From contig CAVYMJ010000006.1 of NCBI GenBank assembly GCA_963769585.1, positions 1,426,001 to 1,490,000 on the forward strand: a stretch of 64,000 nt of DNA, written 5' to 3'. A program made the translations under genes and the position numbers. The DNA is from SSC3 sp963769585 (lineage in GTDB: Bacteria; Actinomycetota; Actinomycetes; Propionibacteriales; Nocardioidaceae). The notes beneath the pieces are model-generated. The model had not been told where the DNA came from, made no database searches, and saw nothing but the letters and a program-made list of their open reading frames with translations. Below are positions 25,901-35,604 of the stretch, piece by piece; within the stretch, counting starts at the first letter, position 1, and each line of letters opens with the position of its first letter.

Positions 25901-26631
25901 CGGCACACATCCAGCAGTACGACGGCCCCGAGGAGCTCGCCGCGGCCGTGGCCCACGAGCTGATCGGCAGGCTGGTGCGCGTGCAGCTGCTGGCGCGGGC
26001 CCCACAGCTCGTCCTGACCGGAGGGCGCATCGCCACCGGGATCCACCAAGCGGTCGCGACCGACCCCGCGCGGGAGAGCGTGCACTGGGCCAATGTCGAC
26101 GTCTGGTTCGGCGATGAGCGCTTCGTCCCCCGACAGGACCCGGAGCGGAACGCCAGACAGGCGATGAGCGCGATGCTCTCGCACCTGCCCGTGGACCTGG
26201 CCCGGGTTCACGAGATGGCCGCATCGGACGGCGAGCTGGGGGACGACGTCGACCAGGCCGCGCTCGACTACACCGCCGCGCTGCTCAAGCACGCGCCGGC
26301 AGAAGGGCCCTGGTTCGACATCCTGATGCTTGGCATCGGAGCCGACGGGCACTGCGCCTCGCTCTTCCCGGGACGGTCCGAGGTCCAGGACCGCTCCCCG
26401 GTGCTCGCGGTGCGGAAGGCGCCCAAGCCTCCGCCCACCCGGATCTCCCTGGGGATGGAGACCCTTCAGCGCTCCAGGGAGGTGTGGTTCGTTGCCAGCG
26501 GGTCGGACAAGGCCGAGGCGGTCGCAGCCGCGGTCGCGGGAGCCGAACTGCTCAACGTGCCCGCCTCCGGTCCGCAGGGCCTCGAACGCACCGTCTGGTT
26601 CCTCGACCGCGACGCTGCCTGGATGCTGTGA
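25897..26631 (+). CDS. pgl: 6-phosphogluconolactonase
   Basis: A 244-residue lactonase of the glucosamine-6-phosphate-isomerase fold (DevB type). It hydrolyses 6-phosphogluconolactone to 6-phosphogluconate. The family blocks LVLTGGRIATGIHQ, VHWANVDVWFGDERFVP and FDILMLGIGADGHCASLFPG are present. The start is GTG overlapping the opcA stop. It ends the operon; no gnd (6-phosphogluconate dehydrogenase) follows, so that step is encoded elsewhere. Confidence 0.96.
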   Translation: MTAHIQQYDGPEELAAAVAHELIGRLVRVQLLARAPQLVLTGGRIATGIHQAVATDPARESVHWANVDVWFGDERFVPRQDPERNARQAMSAMLSHLPVDLARVHEMAASDGELGDDVDQAALDYTAALLKHAPAEGPWFDILMLGIGADGHCASLFPGRSEVQDRSPVLAVRKAPKPPPTRISLGMETLQRSREVWFVASGSDKAEAVAAAVAGAELLNVPASGPQGLERTVWFLDRDAAWML

Positions 26632-26768
26632 GACGCTCGCTCGGCGGCCTGCTGGTCGCCGAGGTCGAGCCGGATGCTGCTCGGCCACCACGGACGGGCG
26701 TGGCGACCGTGCGGGGGAATCGTGGACGCAGGCGACGAGCTCACCGGGGGTGGATCGACGGGCAGTCG

Positions 26769-26785
26769 CCGGGCAGGGTGCCCGG
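26769..26785. terminator. Hairpin between convergent pgl and rbpA
   Basis: CCGGGCA (26769-26775), loop GGG, TGCCCGG (26779-26785): a perfect 7-bp stem in the 176-bp gap between the pgl stop and the rbpA stop. No T-run. Probably bidirectional. Confidence 0.6.
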
Positions 26786-26807
26786 AGTGACTCAGCGACT
26801 CAGCGAC

Positions 26808-27167
26808 TCAGAAGATGATCTCGCCGCGCTTGCGCCGGTCGCGAAGCGTCTGGATCGCCTCGTCGAGGATGTCAGCCGCCTCCTTGTCGCTGCGGCGCTC
26901 CTTCACGTAGGCAAGATGCGTCTTGTACGGCTCGATCTTCCGCGGGGGCGGCGGGTTGTCGGAGTCCAGACTCGCGGGGAGCCCGCACCGCGGGCAGTCC
27001 CAGGACTCCGGTACCTGCGCCTCGATCGCGAAGGTGATCACGGACTCATGCTCGTGCGCACAGAAGTAAACGACCCGCTGCCGTGGCGCGGCTTCGCCAC
27101 GCTCGGCTTCGCCCATGGGGCCCGCACCGACACGGCTGCCACGAATGGCGCTACCTCCACCTGCCAC
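26808..27167 (-). CDS. rbpA: RNA polymerase-binding protein RbpA
   Basis: A 119-residue RbpA, the actinobacterial factor that binds the principal sigma factor and stabilises open complexes. The N-terminal block GGSAIRGSRVGAGPMGEAER is shared with other RbpA proteins. It is followed by the zinc-type core (CAHEHES, then WDCPRCG) and the basic sigma-interaction tail KTHLAYVKERRSDKEA. The GTG at 27167 is chosen because AAGGAGAAC lies 6-12 nt ahead and it gives the family N-terminus; the longer frame upstream is not used. It lies 58 nt downstream of secG. Confidence 0.95.
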   Translation of the reverse strand: MAGGGSAIRGSRVGAGPMGEAERGEAAPRQRVVYFCAHEHESVITFAIEAQVPESWDCPRCGLPASLDSDNPPPPRKIEPYKTHLAYVKERRSDKEAADILDEAIQTLRDRRKRGEIIF

Positions 27168-27225
27168 GCGCTGTTCTCCTTGCTTGCACTGGTCGCGGGG
27201 CGCACCCCACGGGGCGAGGGTTGGC

Positions 27226-27459
27226 TTACTGGCCCGCTCGGAGCATGAGCCCGATTGCCACGATGCAGGAGAACCAGATGACTCCGGCTCCGACCGTGAT
27301 GCGGTCCAGGTTCCGCTCGGCGACCGACGAGCCACCCAGGCCCGAGGACATCCCGCCGCCGAACATGTCAGACAGCCCGCCACCCCGGCCCTTGTGGAGC
27401 AGGATCAGCAGGATCAACAGCAAGCTCGTCATGACGAGCAGCACGTAAAGGACGATCAC
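27226..27459 (-). CDS. secG: Preprotein translocase subunit SecG
   Basis: A 77-residue membrane protein of the SecYEG channel. Two transmembrane helices (VLYVLLVMTSLLLILLILL and ITVGAGVIWFSCIVAIGLML) flank a cytoplasmic loop with HKGRGGGLSDMFGGG, the SecG signature. The start is GTG at 27459. It lies between tpiA and rbpA, a conserved actinobacterial order. Confidence 0.95.
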   Translation of the reverse strand: MIVLYVLLVMTSLLLILLILLHKGRGGGLSDMFGGGMSSGLGGSSVAERNLDRITVGAGVIWFSCIVAIGLMLRAGQ

Positions 27460-27489
27460 GGGGAAAACCCTAACCCAACGAGTCCGGAA

Positions 27490-28296
27490 TCAGAGGATTG
27501 GCATCTCATAGAAGCGGCAGATGCCGCCGAACTCCTCGGCCTGCAGGCTCGCTCCTCCGACCAGGCAGCCGTCCACGTCCGTTTTCTCCATGATGCCGGC
27601 GACGTTGGCGGCCTTCACCGAGCCGCCGTAGAGGATGCGGACCGCGGCCCCCACCTCGGCACCGTGGGTGTCGCTGAGGTCGCTGCGAAGTGCCGCGCAG
27701 ACCTCCTGCGCGTCGTCGGGCGTGGCCACCTCACCGGTGCCGATCGCCCACACGGGCTCGTAGGCGACGACCAGGGCCGCGACCTCCGCAGAGGTGAGCC
27801 CGTCCAGGGAGCCCCGGAGCTGGTCGAGGCAGTGCTGGACCTGGCGGCTCTCCTTGCGGACCTCCAAGCCCTCGCCGACACAGACGATCGGGGTCATCTT
27901 CTCGGCGATCACTTTCTTCGCCTTGGCGTTGACGACCCCATCGGACTCGGCGTGGTACTCACGCCGCTCCGAGTGGCCGACAACGACGTACGAGCAGCCC
28001 AGCTTGCTCAGCATGGACGCGGAGATCTCGCCGGTGTAGGCGCCGTTGTCGTGGACCGAGACGTCCTGGGCGCCGTACTTGATCTGCAGCCGGTCGCCGT
28101 CGACCACGGTCTGGACGCTGCGCAGGTCCGTGAAGGGGGGCAGCACCACGACCTCGGCCTTGGCGTAGTCGTGCTTCTTGTCCGAGAGCGTCCAGGCCAG
28201 CTTCTGCAGGAGGTTGACGGCTTCCTGGTGGTTCTGGTTCATCTTCCAGTTGCCCGCCATCAGCGGGGTTCGCCCGGTCTTCTTCGTGGTCGCCAT
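27490..28296 (-). CDS. tpiA: Triosephosphate isomerase
   Basis: A 268-residue TIM-barrel enzyme. The N-terminal GNWKMN, the catalytic His in VVGHSERR and the catalytic Glu in AYEPVWAIGTG, plus the phosphate loop ILYGGSVKAAN, are all present. It interconverts dihydroxyacetone phosphate and glyceraldehyde-3-phosphate. The gene starts 2 nt after the pgk stop, so it is the third gene of gap-pgk-tpiA. Confidence 0.97.
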   Translation of the reverse strand: MATTKKTGRTPLMAGNWKMNQNHQEAVNLLQKLAWTLSDKKHDYAKAEVVVLPPFTDLRSVQTVVDGDRLQIKYGAQDVSVHDNGAYTGEISASMLSKLGCSYVVVGHSERREYHAESDGVVNAKAKKVIAEKMTPIVCVGEGLEVRKESRQVQHCLDQLRGSLDGLTSAEVAALVVAYEPVWAIGTGEVATPDDAQEVCAALRSDLSDTHGAEVGAAVRILYGGSVKAANVAGIMEKTDVDGCLVGGASLQAEEFGGICRFYEMPIL

Positions 28297-28298
28297 GC

Positions 28299-29501
28299 TC
28301 AGCCCTTCAGTACGTCGATGCCGGGAAGGGTCTTGCCCTCCAGGTACTCCAGCGACGCACCGCCACCGGTCGAGATGTGCCCGAACGCAGCCTCGTCGAA
28401 GCCCAGCTGGCGCACCGCGGCCGCGGAGTCGCCGCCGCCGACGACCGTGAGCCCGTCGTTCTCGCTGAGCGCCTGTGCGACCGCCCTGGTGCCCGCGGAG
28501 AAGGCCTCGAACTCGAAGACGCCCATCGGTCCGTTCCAGAAGACCGTGCGCGCCCCGTCCAGAGCCGCCGCGAAGGCCTTGGCCGACTCCGGCCCGATGT
28601 CCAGCCCGATCCGGTCCGAGGGGATCGCGTCAGCCGGCACGACCTCGGGGGTCGCATCGGCGGCGAACCGCTCTGCCACCACGATGTCGGAGGGTAGGAG
28701 CAGCTCCACGCCCGCGGCCTTCGCCCGGGCGAGGTAGTCGAGACAGACAGCCAACTGCTCCTCTTCGAGCAGGCTGTTGCCGATCTCGAGTCCCTGGGCC
28801 TTGAGGAACGTGAACAGCATCCCCCCGCCGATGACCAGCTTGTCGACCTTGTCGAGGAGGTTGTCGATGACCCCGAGCTTGTCCGAGACCTTCGAGCCGC
28901 CCAGGATCACCACGTAGGGACGCTCTGGCTCCTCGGTGAGTCGCTTGAGCACCTCAAGCTCCGCGGCGACTAGCCCGCCCAGCGCATGCGGGAGGCGCTG
29001 CGCCACGTCGTAGACGGATGCCTGCTTGCGATGTACGACGCCGAAGCCGTCGCTGACGAACGCCTCGGCGAGAGCCGCCAGCCGGTCGGCGAAGGCGGCA
29101 CGCTCCGCGTCGTCCTTGCTGGTCTCGCCCGGGTTGAAGCGGACGTTCTCCAGCAATGCGACCTCGCCGTCCTGCAGCGCGCCGACGGTCGCCTGCGCAG
29201 CCGCGCCGACGGTGTCGGTCGCGAAGGCGACCTCGTGGCCGAGCAGCTCACCGAGCCGCTCGGCCACGGGCGCAAGAGTGAACCTGGGATCGGGAGCACC
29301 GTCCGGCCGGCCCAGATGGGCCACGACGATCACCCGTGCCCCCAGCCCGGTGAGCTTTAGGATCGTCGGAAGGCTCGCCCTGATCCGGCCGTCGTCGGTG
29401 ATCGTGCCGCCGTCCAGCGGGACGTTCAGGTCGGACCGGACCAGAACCCGCTTGCCTCGGAGGTCTGACAGCTCAGCGCCGAGGTCGTCAATCGTCTTCA
29501 C
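28299..29501 (-). CDS. pgk: Phosphoglycerate kinase
   Basis: A 400-residue two-domain kinase. The N-terminal RVLVRSDLNVPLDGG binds 3-phosphoglycerate, and the C-terminal nucleotide-binding region contains WNGPMGVFEFEAFSAGT and GGGDSAAAV. It makes ATP from 1,3-bisphosphoglycerate. It lies 4 nt downstream of gap and 2 nt upstream of tpiA, one transcription unit. Confidence 0.97.
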   Translation of the reverse strand: MKTIDDLGAELSDLRGKRVLVRSDLNVPLDGGTITDDGRIRASLPTILKLTGLGARVIVVAHLGRPDGAPDPRFTLAPVAERLGELLGHEVAFATDTVGAAAQATVGALQDGEVALLENVRFNPGETSKDDAERAAFADRLAALAEAFVSDGFGVVHRKQASVYDVAQRLPHALGGLVAAELEVLKRLTEEPERPYVVILGGSKVSDKLGVIDNLLDKVDKLVIGGGMLFTFLKAQGLEIGNSLLEEEQLAVCLDYLARAKAAGVELLLPSDIVVAERFAADATPEVVPADAIPSDRIGLDIGPESAKAFAAALDGARTVFWNGPMGVFEFEAFSAGTRAVAQALSENDGLTVVGGGDSAAAVRQLGFDEAAFGHISTGGGASLEYLEGKTLPGIDVLKG

Positions 29502-29505
29502 GGGG

Positions 29506-30510
<1,005 letters not shown>

Positions 30511-30648
30511 GGGATGGAGCTCCTCATTCAGGCATGGACTTGGTCGTGGCTCACGGTTGGCGAGCCAGATCCCGACCCTACCCGCGGTACATGGCCAAGA
30601 TCAGATCGTTCCGGGGTACGGATCAGTAACCAGGGTGCCACCCCTGGG

Positions 30649-31635
30649 TCAAGCGTTCTCGGCGAGCATCTCCGGGGTGAGGCTGGACTCGGTGTCAGGA
30701 ACCCCGAGGTCTTGGGCCTTCTTGTCAGCCATCGCCAGCAGACGGCGTATCCGGCCGGCTATCGCATCCTTGGTCAGCACCGGGTCGTGTAGCTGCCCGA
30801 GCTCCTCCAGGGAGGCCTGCTTGTGCTTGAGCCTCAGCTCGCCCGCGAGGCGGAGATGGTCGGGAACCTCCTCGGCCAGAATCTCCAGTGCGCGTTCGAC
30901 GCGGGCGCCGGCCGCCACCGCTGCACGCGCCGAGCGACGGAGGTTCGCATCGTCGAAGTTGGCCAGGCGGTTCGCGGTGGCCCGCACCTCGCGGCGCATC
31001 CGGCGCTCCTCCCAGGCCATCAGCGACTCGTGGGCGCCCAGCCGGGTCAGGAGTGCGCCGATCGCGTCTCCGTCGCGGATGACCACCCGGTCGATGCCGC
31101 GCACCTCGCGTGCCTTCGCCTGGATTCCGAGCCGTCGGGCTGCGCCTACCAGTGCCAGTGCCGCTTCAGGACCAGGGCAGGTCACCTCGAGCGCGCTAGA
31201 CCGTCCCGGCTCGGTCAGCGAGCCGTGGGCAAGGAACGCTCCCCGCCAGGCGGCGACGGCGTCGCAGCCCGCCCCGGTGACGACCTGGGGCGGTAGTCCG
31301 CGAACCGGACGACCCCGTCCGTCGAGAAGCCCCGTCTGGCGGGCCAGCTGCTCGCCATCCCTCACCACCCGGACGACGTACCGGCTGCCCTTGCGGATGC
31401 CGTTCCCGGAGACCATCACGATGTCGGAGGTGTGACCGTAGACCTCTGCGATGTCACGCCTGAGGCGTCGCGCGGCCGCTCCGGTGTCCAGCTCCGCCTC
31501 GACGACGATCCGGCCGCTGACGATGTGTAGACCCCCGGCAAAACGAAGCATCGACGAGACCTCGGCCTTGCGGCAGCAGGACTTGGTCACCTTCGTGCTG
31601 GCCAGCTCTGCCTTAACCTGCGCGGTCATCGCCAT
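30649..31635 (-). CDS. whiA: WhiA sporulation/cell-division transcription regulator
   Basis: A 328-residue WhiA, a LAGLIDADG-like and helix-turn-helix regulator conserved across actinobacteria and Firmicutes. It is known from Streptomyces as a partner of WhiB in sporulation septation. The N-terminal MAMTAQVKAELASTKV, the LAGLIDADG-like part FAGGLHIVSGRIVVEAELD and the C-terminal HTH block HKQASLEELGQLHDPVLTKDAIAGRI are clear. The ATG at 31635 is chosen to match the family; a further 9 codons upstream are ignored. It lies 99 nt downstream of yvcK. Confidence 0.95.
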   Translation of the reverse strand: MAMTAQVKAELASTKVTKSCCRKAEVSSMLRFAGGLHIVSGRIVVEAELDTGAAARRLRRDIAEVYGHTSDIVMVSGNGIRKGSRYVVRVVRDGEQLARQTGLLDGRGRPVRGLPPQVVTGAGCDAVAAWRGAFLAHGSLTEPGRSSALEVTCPGPEAALALVGAARRLGIQAKAREVRGIDRVVIRDGDAIGALLTRLGAHESLMAWEERRMRREVRATANRLANFDDANLRRSARAAVAAGARVERALEILAEEVPDHLRLAGELRLKHKQASLEELGQLHDPVLTKDAIAGRIRRLLAMADKKAQDLGVPDTESSLTPEMLAENA

Positions 31636-31734
31636 TGGTCCGATCCTGACACCACTGTCCACACCCCTTCCAAGGCCGCCGAGACGGCCCGGGGGATCGT
31701 TCGTCGGGGGCGTCAGCGAGCGGATTGCCCAACC

Positions 31735-32694
31735 CTACGTCGCGCCGATGATCTGCGCATAGGCGCGGGCCAACTTCGTCGGATCATGACGAGGTGTGCC
31801 GTCGTCCGCGGCGAGGTTTGCGACGAAGAGCTCGCCCCCCAGCCCGATCACCGTCGCCCGAAGCTGGTCCTCGTCGACGATCGAGGCCGAGTCCACCAGC
31901 ACCGCGTCCAGCCGCAGCTCCGGCGCATGCTCGGCGAGCACGTCGAGATGGTTCTCCGGAGTGAACCCGTCGGTCTCCCCCTGCTGCGGCTCGAGGTTGA
32001 GAGTGACGATCTTCCTCGCGTCGCTGGTCACCAGCGCCTTTCGCAGGTCGGGCACCAGCAGGTGCGGGATGACGCTGGTGAACCACGAGCCCGGCCCCAG
32101 GACCACCCAGTCCGCAGCGGTGATCGCATCCACCGCCTCCGGGCTGGCAGGCGGGTCCCGCGGGTCGAGCCGGACCGAGAGCACCCGGCCCCGGGTCATG
32201 GCGACCTCCACCTGCCCGCGGACGATGGTCCGCGCCGCGGGGTCGTCGACGTCGAGCCCCAGCACTGAGGCGACGATGTCGATGGGGGTCTGGGCCATCG
32301 GCAGCACCCGCCCCTGCGCGCCGAGCAGTCGGCCCACCCAGTCCAGCCCGTCGACCGTGTCGTCCAGCAGCTCCCACAGTGCCACGATCAGCAGGTTGCC
32401 AACGGCGTGCTGGTCCATCTCGCCGTCGCTGGCGAAGCGATGCTGCAGGACCCGTGCCCAGGTACGTCCCCAGTCGTCGTCCCCACACAGGGCCGCGAGC
32501 GCCTGGCGCAGGTCCCCGGGCGGGAGACAGCCGAACTCGCGCCGCAGCCTGCCCGACGATCCGCCGTTGTCGGCGACGGTGACCACGGCCGTGAGGTGAC
32601 GCACCACATGGCGAAGGGCCAGCAGGGTCGCCGAGAGCCCGTGACCGCCGCCAAGGGCGACGACCTTGCGGTCGGCCAGCTCGGTCATGCTCAC
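31735..32694 (-). CDS. yvcK: YvcK/CofD-like gluconeogenesis factor
   Basis: A 319-residue YvcK protein, CofD-like fold with nucleotide-sugar binding (VVALGGGHGLSATLLALR and VTVADNGGSSGRLR). In Bacillus and mycobacteria YvcK/CuvA controls growth on gluconeogenic carbon and cell-wall synthesis, possibly by binding UDP-sugars. The start is GTG at 32694, overlapping the rapZ stop (GTGA), with ATG 32688 as alternative. It is placed between rapZ and whiA, the conserved order. Confidence 0.94.
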   Translation of the reverse strand: MSMTELADRKVVALGGGHGLSATLLALRHVVRHLTAVVTVADNGGSSGRLRREFGCLPPGDLRQALAALCGDDDWGRTWARVLQHRFASDGEMDQHAVGNLLIVALWELLDDTVDGLDWVGRLLGAQGRVLPMAQTPIDIVASVLGLDVDDPAARTIVRGQVEVAMTRGRVLSVRLDPRDPPASPEAVDAITAADWVVLGPGSWFTSVIPHLLVPDLRKALVTSDARKIVTLNLEPQQGETDGFTPENHLDVLAEHAPELRLDAVLVDSASIVDEDQLRATVIGLGGELFVANLAADDGTPRHDPTKLARAYAQIIGAT

Positions 32695-33572
32695 TCTCGC
32701 CCCAGGTCACGGTGGACGGGCTTGGAGTCCAACCCCGCGACCCGAAGCCGCGCCACGATCTCCTCGGTCATGGCCACCGAGCGATGCTTGCCTCCGGTGC
32801 AGCCGATCGCCACGGTCATGAAGCGCTTGCCTTCGCGAAGGTAGCCCTCGGCGACCCCGGCGAGCAGCGGGACGTAGTGCTCGAGGAAGGCCTCCGCCCC
32901 GGGCCGGAGCTTGACGTAGTCGGCGACCTCCGCGTCACGGCCGGACTGGTGGCGCAGCTCTGGGATCCAGTACGGGTTCGGCAGGAAACGCATGTCGGCC
33001 ACGAAGTCCGCGTCCACCGGGATGCCGTACTTGAAGCCGAAGCTCACCACCGTCGCCTTCAGGCTGGTCCGTGCCTTGCTACCGAAGGCCTCCGCAACCT
33101 TGTCGGTCAGTTGATGGATGTTCAGGTTGGACGTGTCGATGACGACATCGGCGTCACCGCGCACGCCGGCCATCACGATCCGCTCCCGGCGTAGCCCGTC
33201 GAGAAGCCGACCGCCCTCCTGGAGTGGATGGGGCCGCCGGGCCGCCTCCTGACGCCGGACCAGGACGTCATCGTTCGCCTCGAGATAGAGCAGCGTGGTC
33301 CTGCGACCCGTCGTACCGTGCGCCAGAACCTCCTGGAGCCCCTCGAAGAAGGACCCGGAGCGTACGTCGACCACCACCGCGATGGGTTGCTCGCGCCCTC
33401 GCGACTCGTCGACGAGCCGCACCACGTCAGGGAGCAACCGCGGAGGCAGGTTGTCGACCACGTAGTAGCCGAGGTCCTCGAGCTCCTTGGCGGCGCTGCT
33501 GCGCCCGGCGCCGGTCATACCGGTGACCACCACGAGCTCTCCGGGCTCGAGGTCATGCGGGTCGGTGGTCAT
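32691..33572 (-). CDS. rapZ: RapZ-type nucleotide-binding protein (RNase adapter family)
   Basis: A 293-residue P-loop protein. Walker A GMTGAGRSS is at about residues 18-26, with the C-terminal RapZ core IGCTGGKHRSVAMTEEI. In E. coli RapZ guides RNase E to a small RNA that controls glmS; the actinobacterial function is not established. ATG 33572 overlaps the uvrC stop by 1 nt (TGATG), and its stop overlaps yvcK, so the unit uvrC-rapZ-yvcK is coupled. Confidence 0.94.
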   Translation of the reverse strand: MTTDPHDLEPGELVVVTGMTGAGRSSAAKELEDLGYYVVDNLPPRLLPDVVRLVDESRGREQPIAVVVDVRSGSFFEGLQEVLAHGTTGRRTTLLYLEANDDVLVRRQEAARRPHPLQEGGRLLDGLRRERIVMAGVRGDADVVIDTSNLNIHQLTDKVAEAFGSKARTSLKATVVSFGFKYGIPVDADFVADMRFLPNPYWIPELRHQSGRDAEVADYVKLRPGAEAFLEHYVPLLAGVAEGYLREGKRFMTVAIGCTGGKHRSVAMTEEIVARLRVAGLDSKPVHRDLGRE

Positions 33573-35542
33573 CAGGACTCCTCGATCTCACCTGTGGCTG
33601 TGTTGACAGTGACCGTCTTGCGCGACTGCTGGGACGCGAGTGCGGCCATGATCGCGTCGGCGGTCTTGCCCCCGATCCCGGGAACCTCGGCGATCTCCTC
33701 CACGGTGGCAGCGTTGAGCTTGCGGAGCGAGCCGAAACGCTTGAGCAGCGCCTTGCGTCTGACCTCCCCGAGCCCGGGCACGTCGTCCAGCAGGCTCTCG
33801 ACCATCGACTTCGACCGCCGGGAGCGGTGGTGGGTGATGGCGAAGCGGTGGGCCTCGTCACGGACACGCTGGAGCAGGTAGAGCCCCTCGCTGCTGCGCG
33901 GCAGGATGACGGGATCCGCCTGACCGGGGACCCAGACCTCCTCGAGGCGCTTGGCCAGACCGACGACGGGGATGTCGTCGATGCCTAGCTCGTCCAGTGC
34001 CCTCTGGGCGGCTGCGACCTGAGGAGGACCCCCATCGACCACGACCAGCCCCGGCGCGTAGACGAACTTGCGGGGCCGACCCGTGTCGGGGTCGATCAGC
34101 AGAGGCCTGCCGTCCTCCCCCGCCATCGCGGCGGGTGAGTCCGCCCGCTCCTCGAGCATCCGGCGGAAACGCCTGGTGATCACCTCGTGCATGCTGGCGA
34201 CGTCGTTCTGCCCGTCGACGCCGCGGACGACGAAGCGGCGGTACTCGCTCTTGCGGGAGAGCCCGTCCTCGAAGACGACCATCGAGCCGACGACCTCGGT
34301 GCCCTGCAGGTTGGAGATGTCGTAGCACTCGATGCGCAGCGGAGCCTCCGGCAGGTCCAGCGCCTCCTGGAGCTCCTCGAGCGCCTGGTTGCGCGCGGTG
34401 AGGTCGGTACCACGCCTGGTCTTGTGCAGGGCCAGGGACTGGGAGGCGTTGCGAGCCACCGTCTCCTGGAGCGCCCTCTTGTCGCCCCGCTGCGGCACCC
34501 GCAGCTGCACCCGGCTCCCCCGCAGGTCGCTGAGCCACTCCTCGATGATCAGCGGGTCCTCGGGCAGAGCCGGGACGAGGATCTCCCGCGGGACCCCCTC
34601 GCCCTCTTCGCCGTCGTAGAGCTGGAGCAGGAAACGTTCCACCATGTCGCCGGTCGTCGCGTCGTCGGTGACATCGGCGACCCAGCCGCGCTGGCCCCGG
34701 ATGCGACCGCCCCGGACGTAGAAGATCTGCACCGCGATCTCGAGCGGGTCCTCTGCGAAGGCGACGACGTCGGCGTCGGTCCCGTCGCCCAGCACGACGG
34801 CCTGCTTCTCCAGGGCTCGGTTCAGGGCGGCGAGATCGTCACGCAGCCGCGCTGCCCGCTCGAAGTCCTGCGCGTCGCTGGCCGCGTACATCTGCTTCTC
34901 GATACGTCTGACGAAGGCAGTGGTGCTGCCGGCCATGAAGTCGCAGAAGTCGTCGACGATCGCCCGGTGCTCCTCGGCGGTGACCCGGCCCACGCAGGGA
35001 GCCGCACATTTGCCGATGTACCCCAGGAGACAGGGCCGGCCGATCTGGCCGCTGCGGGTGAACACACCGCTGCTGCACGATCGCATCGGGAAGACCCTGA
35101 GCAGCTGGTCGACGGTGTCGCGGATCGCCCAGGCGTGGCCGTAGGGACCGAAGTACCGGGTGCCCTTCTTCTTCGCCCCGCGCCCGACCATGACGCGGGG
35201 GTACTCCTCACCCACGGTGACTGCCAGCCACGGGTAGGACTTGTCGTCGCGGTACTTGACGTTGAACCGAGGGTCGAACTCCTTGATCCAGGAGTACTCC
35301 AGCTGGAGGGCCTCGACCTCGTTGTTGACCACGGTCCACTCAACTCCGGCGGCACTGGTCACCATCGTGGCGGTGCGTGGGTGCAGGCCGGCTAAGTCCT
35401 GGAAGTACGACGTGAGCCTGGCGCGGAGGTTCTTGGCCTTGCCCACGTAGATGACCCGGCCCCGGGCGTCGCGGAACCGGTAGACGCCTGCCGATGTGGG
35501 GATCGTCCCGGGAGCAGGACGGTAGGTCATCGGGTCGGCCAT
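33572..35542 (-). CDS. uvrC: UvrABC excinuclease subunit C
   Basis: A 656-residue UvrC. Domains in order: GIY-YIG nuclease (GVYRFRDARGRVIYVGKAKNL, shown as GVYRF and IYVGKA), the UVR/UvrB-binding coiled region around residues 210-245, the RNase H-like nuclease (IECYDISNLQG, VVVDGG), and a C-terminal helix-hairpin-helix DNA-binding pair (VPGLGEVRRKALLKRFGSL, VPGIGGKTADAI). It makes both incisions in nucleotide excision repair. It heads the uvrC-rapZ-yvcK unit and lies 62 nt downstream of the Rieske lipoprotein gene. Confidence 0.97.
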   Translation of the reverse strand: MADPMTYRPAPGTIPTSAGVYRFRDARGRVIYVGKAKNLRARLTSYFQDLAGLHPRTATMVTSAAGVEWTVVNNEVEALQLEYSWIKEFDPRFNVKYRDDKSYPWLAVTVGEEYPRVMVGRGAKKKGTRYFGPYGHAWAIRDTVDQLLRVFPMRSCSSGVFTRSGQIGRPCLLGYIGKCAAPCVGRVTAEEHRAIVDDFCDFMAGSTTAFVRRIEKQMYAASDAQDFERAARLRDDLAALNRALEKQAVVLGDGTDADVVAFAEDPLEIAVQIFYVRGGRIRGQRGWVADVTDDATTGDMVERFLLQLYDGEEGEGVPREILVPALPEDPLIIEEWLSDLRGSRVQLRVPQRGDKRALQETVARNASQSLALHKTRRGTDLTARNQALEELQEALDLPEAPLRIECYDISNLQGTEVVGSMVVFEDGLSRKSEYRRFVVRGVDGQNDVASMHEVITRRFRRMLEERADSPAAMAGEDGRPLLIDPDTGRPRKFVYAPGLVVVDGGPPQVAAAQRALDELGIDDIPVVGLAKRLEEVWVPGQADPVILPRSSEGLYLLQRVRDEAHRFAITHHRSRRSKSMVESLLDDVPGLGEVRRKALLKRFGSLRKLNAATVEEIAEVPGIGGKTADAIMAALASQQSRKTVTVNTATGEIEES

Positions 35543-35604
35543 GGCACAACCCTACGAGGCTGGCCCGACAGTCAGGTCGGCCTTCGACGATCGGTCTGCC
35601 GAAG

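Noticed and set aside
26789..26811. Near three copies of GACTCAGC at the rbpA stop
   Set aside because: A short 8-bp slippage repeat; it carries the rbpA stop but has no other sign of function.
30575..30580. TAGGGT as -10 of gap
   Set aside because: Fits TANNNT but no matching -35 and a long leader; kept only as a note in the gap entry.
35545..35604. Possible hairpin between the Rieske lipoprotein gene and uvrC
   Set aside because: Only CCGAC/GTCGG pairs cleanly; too weak to call a terminator.
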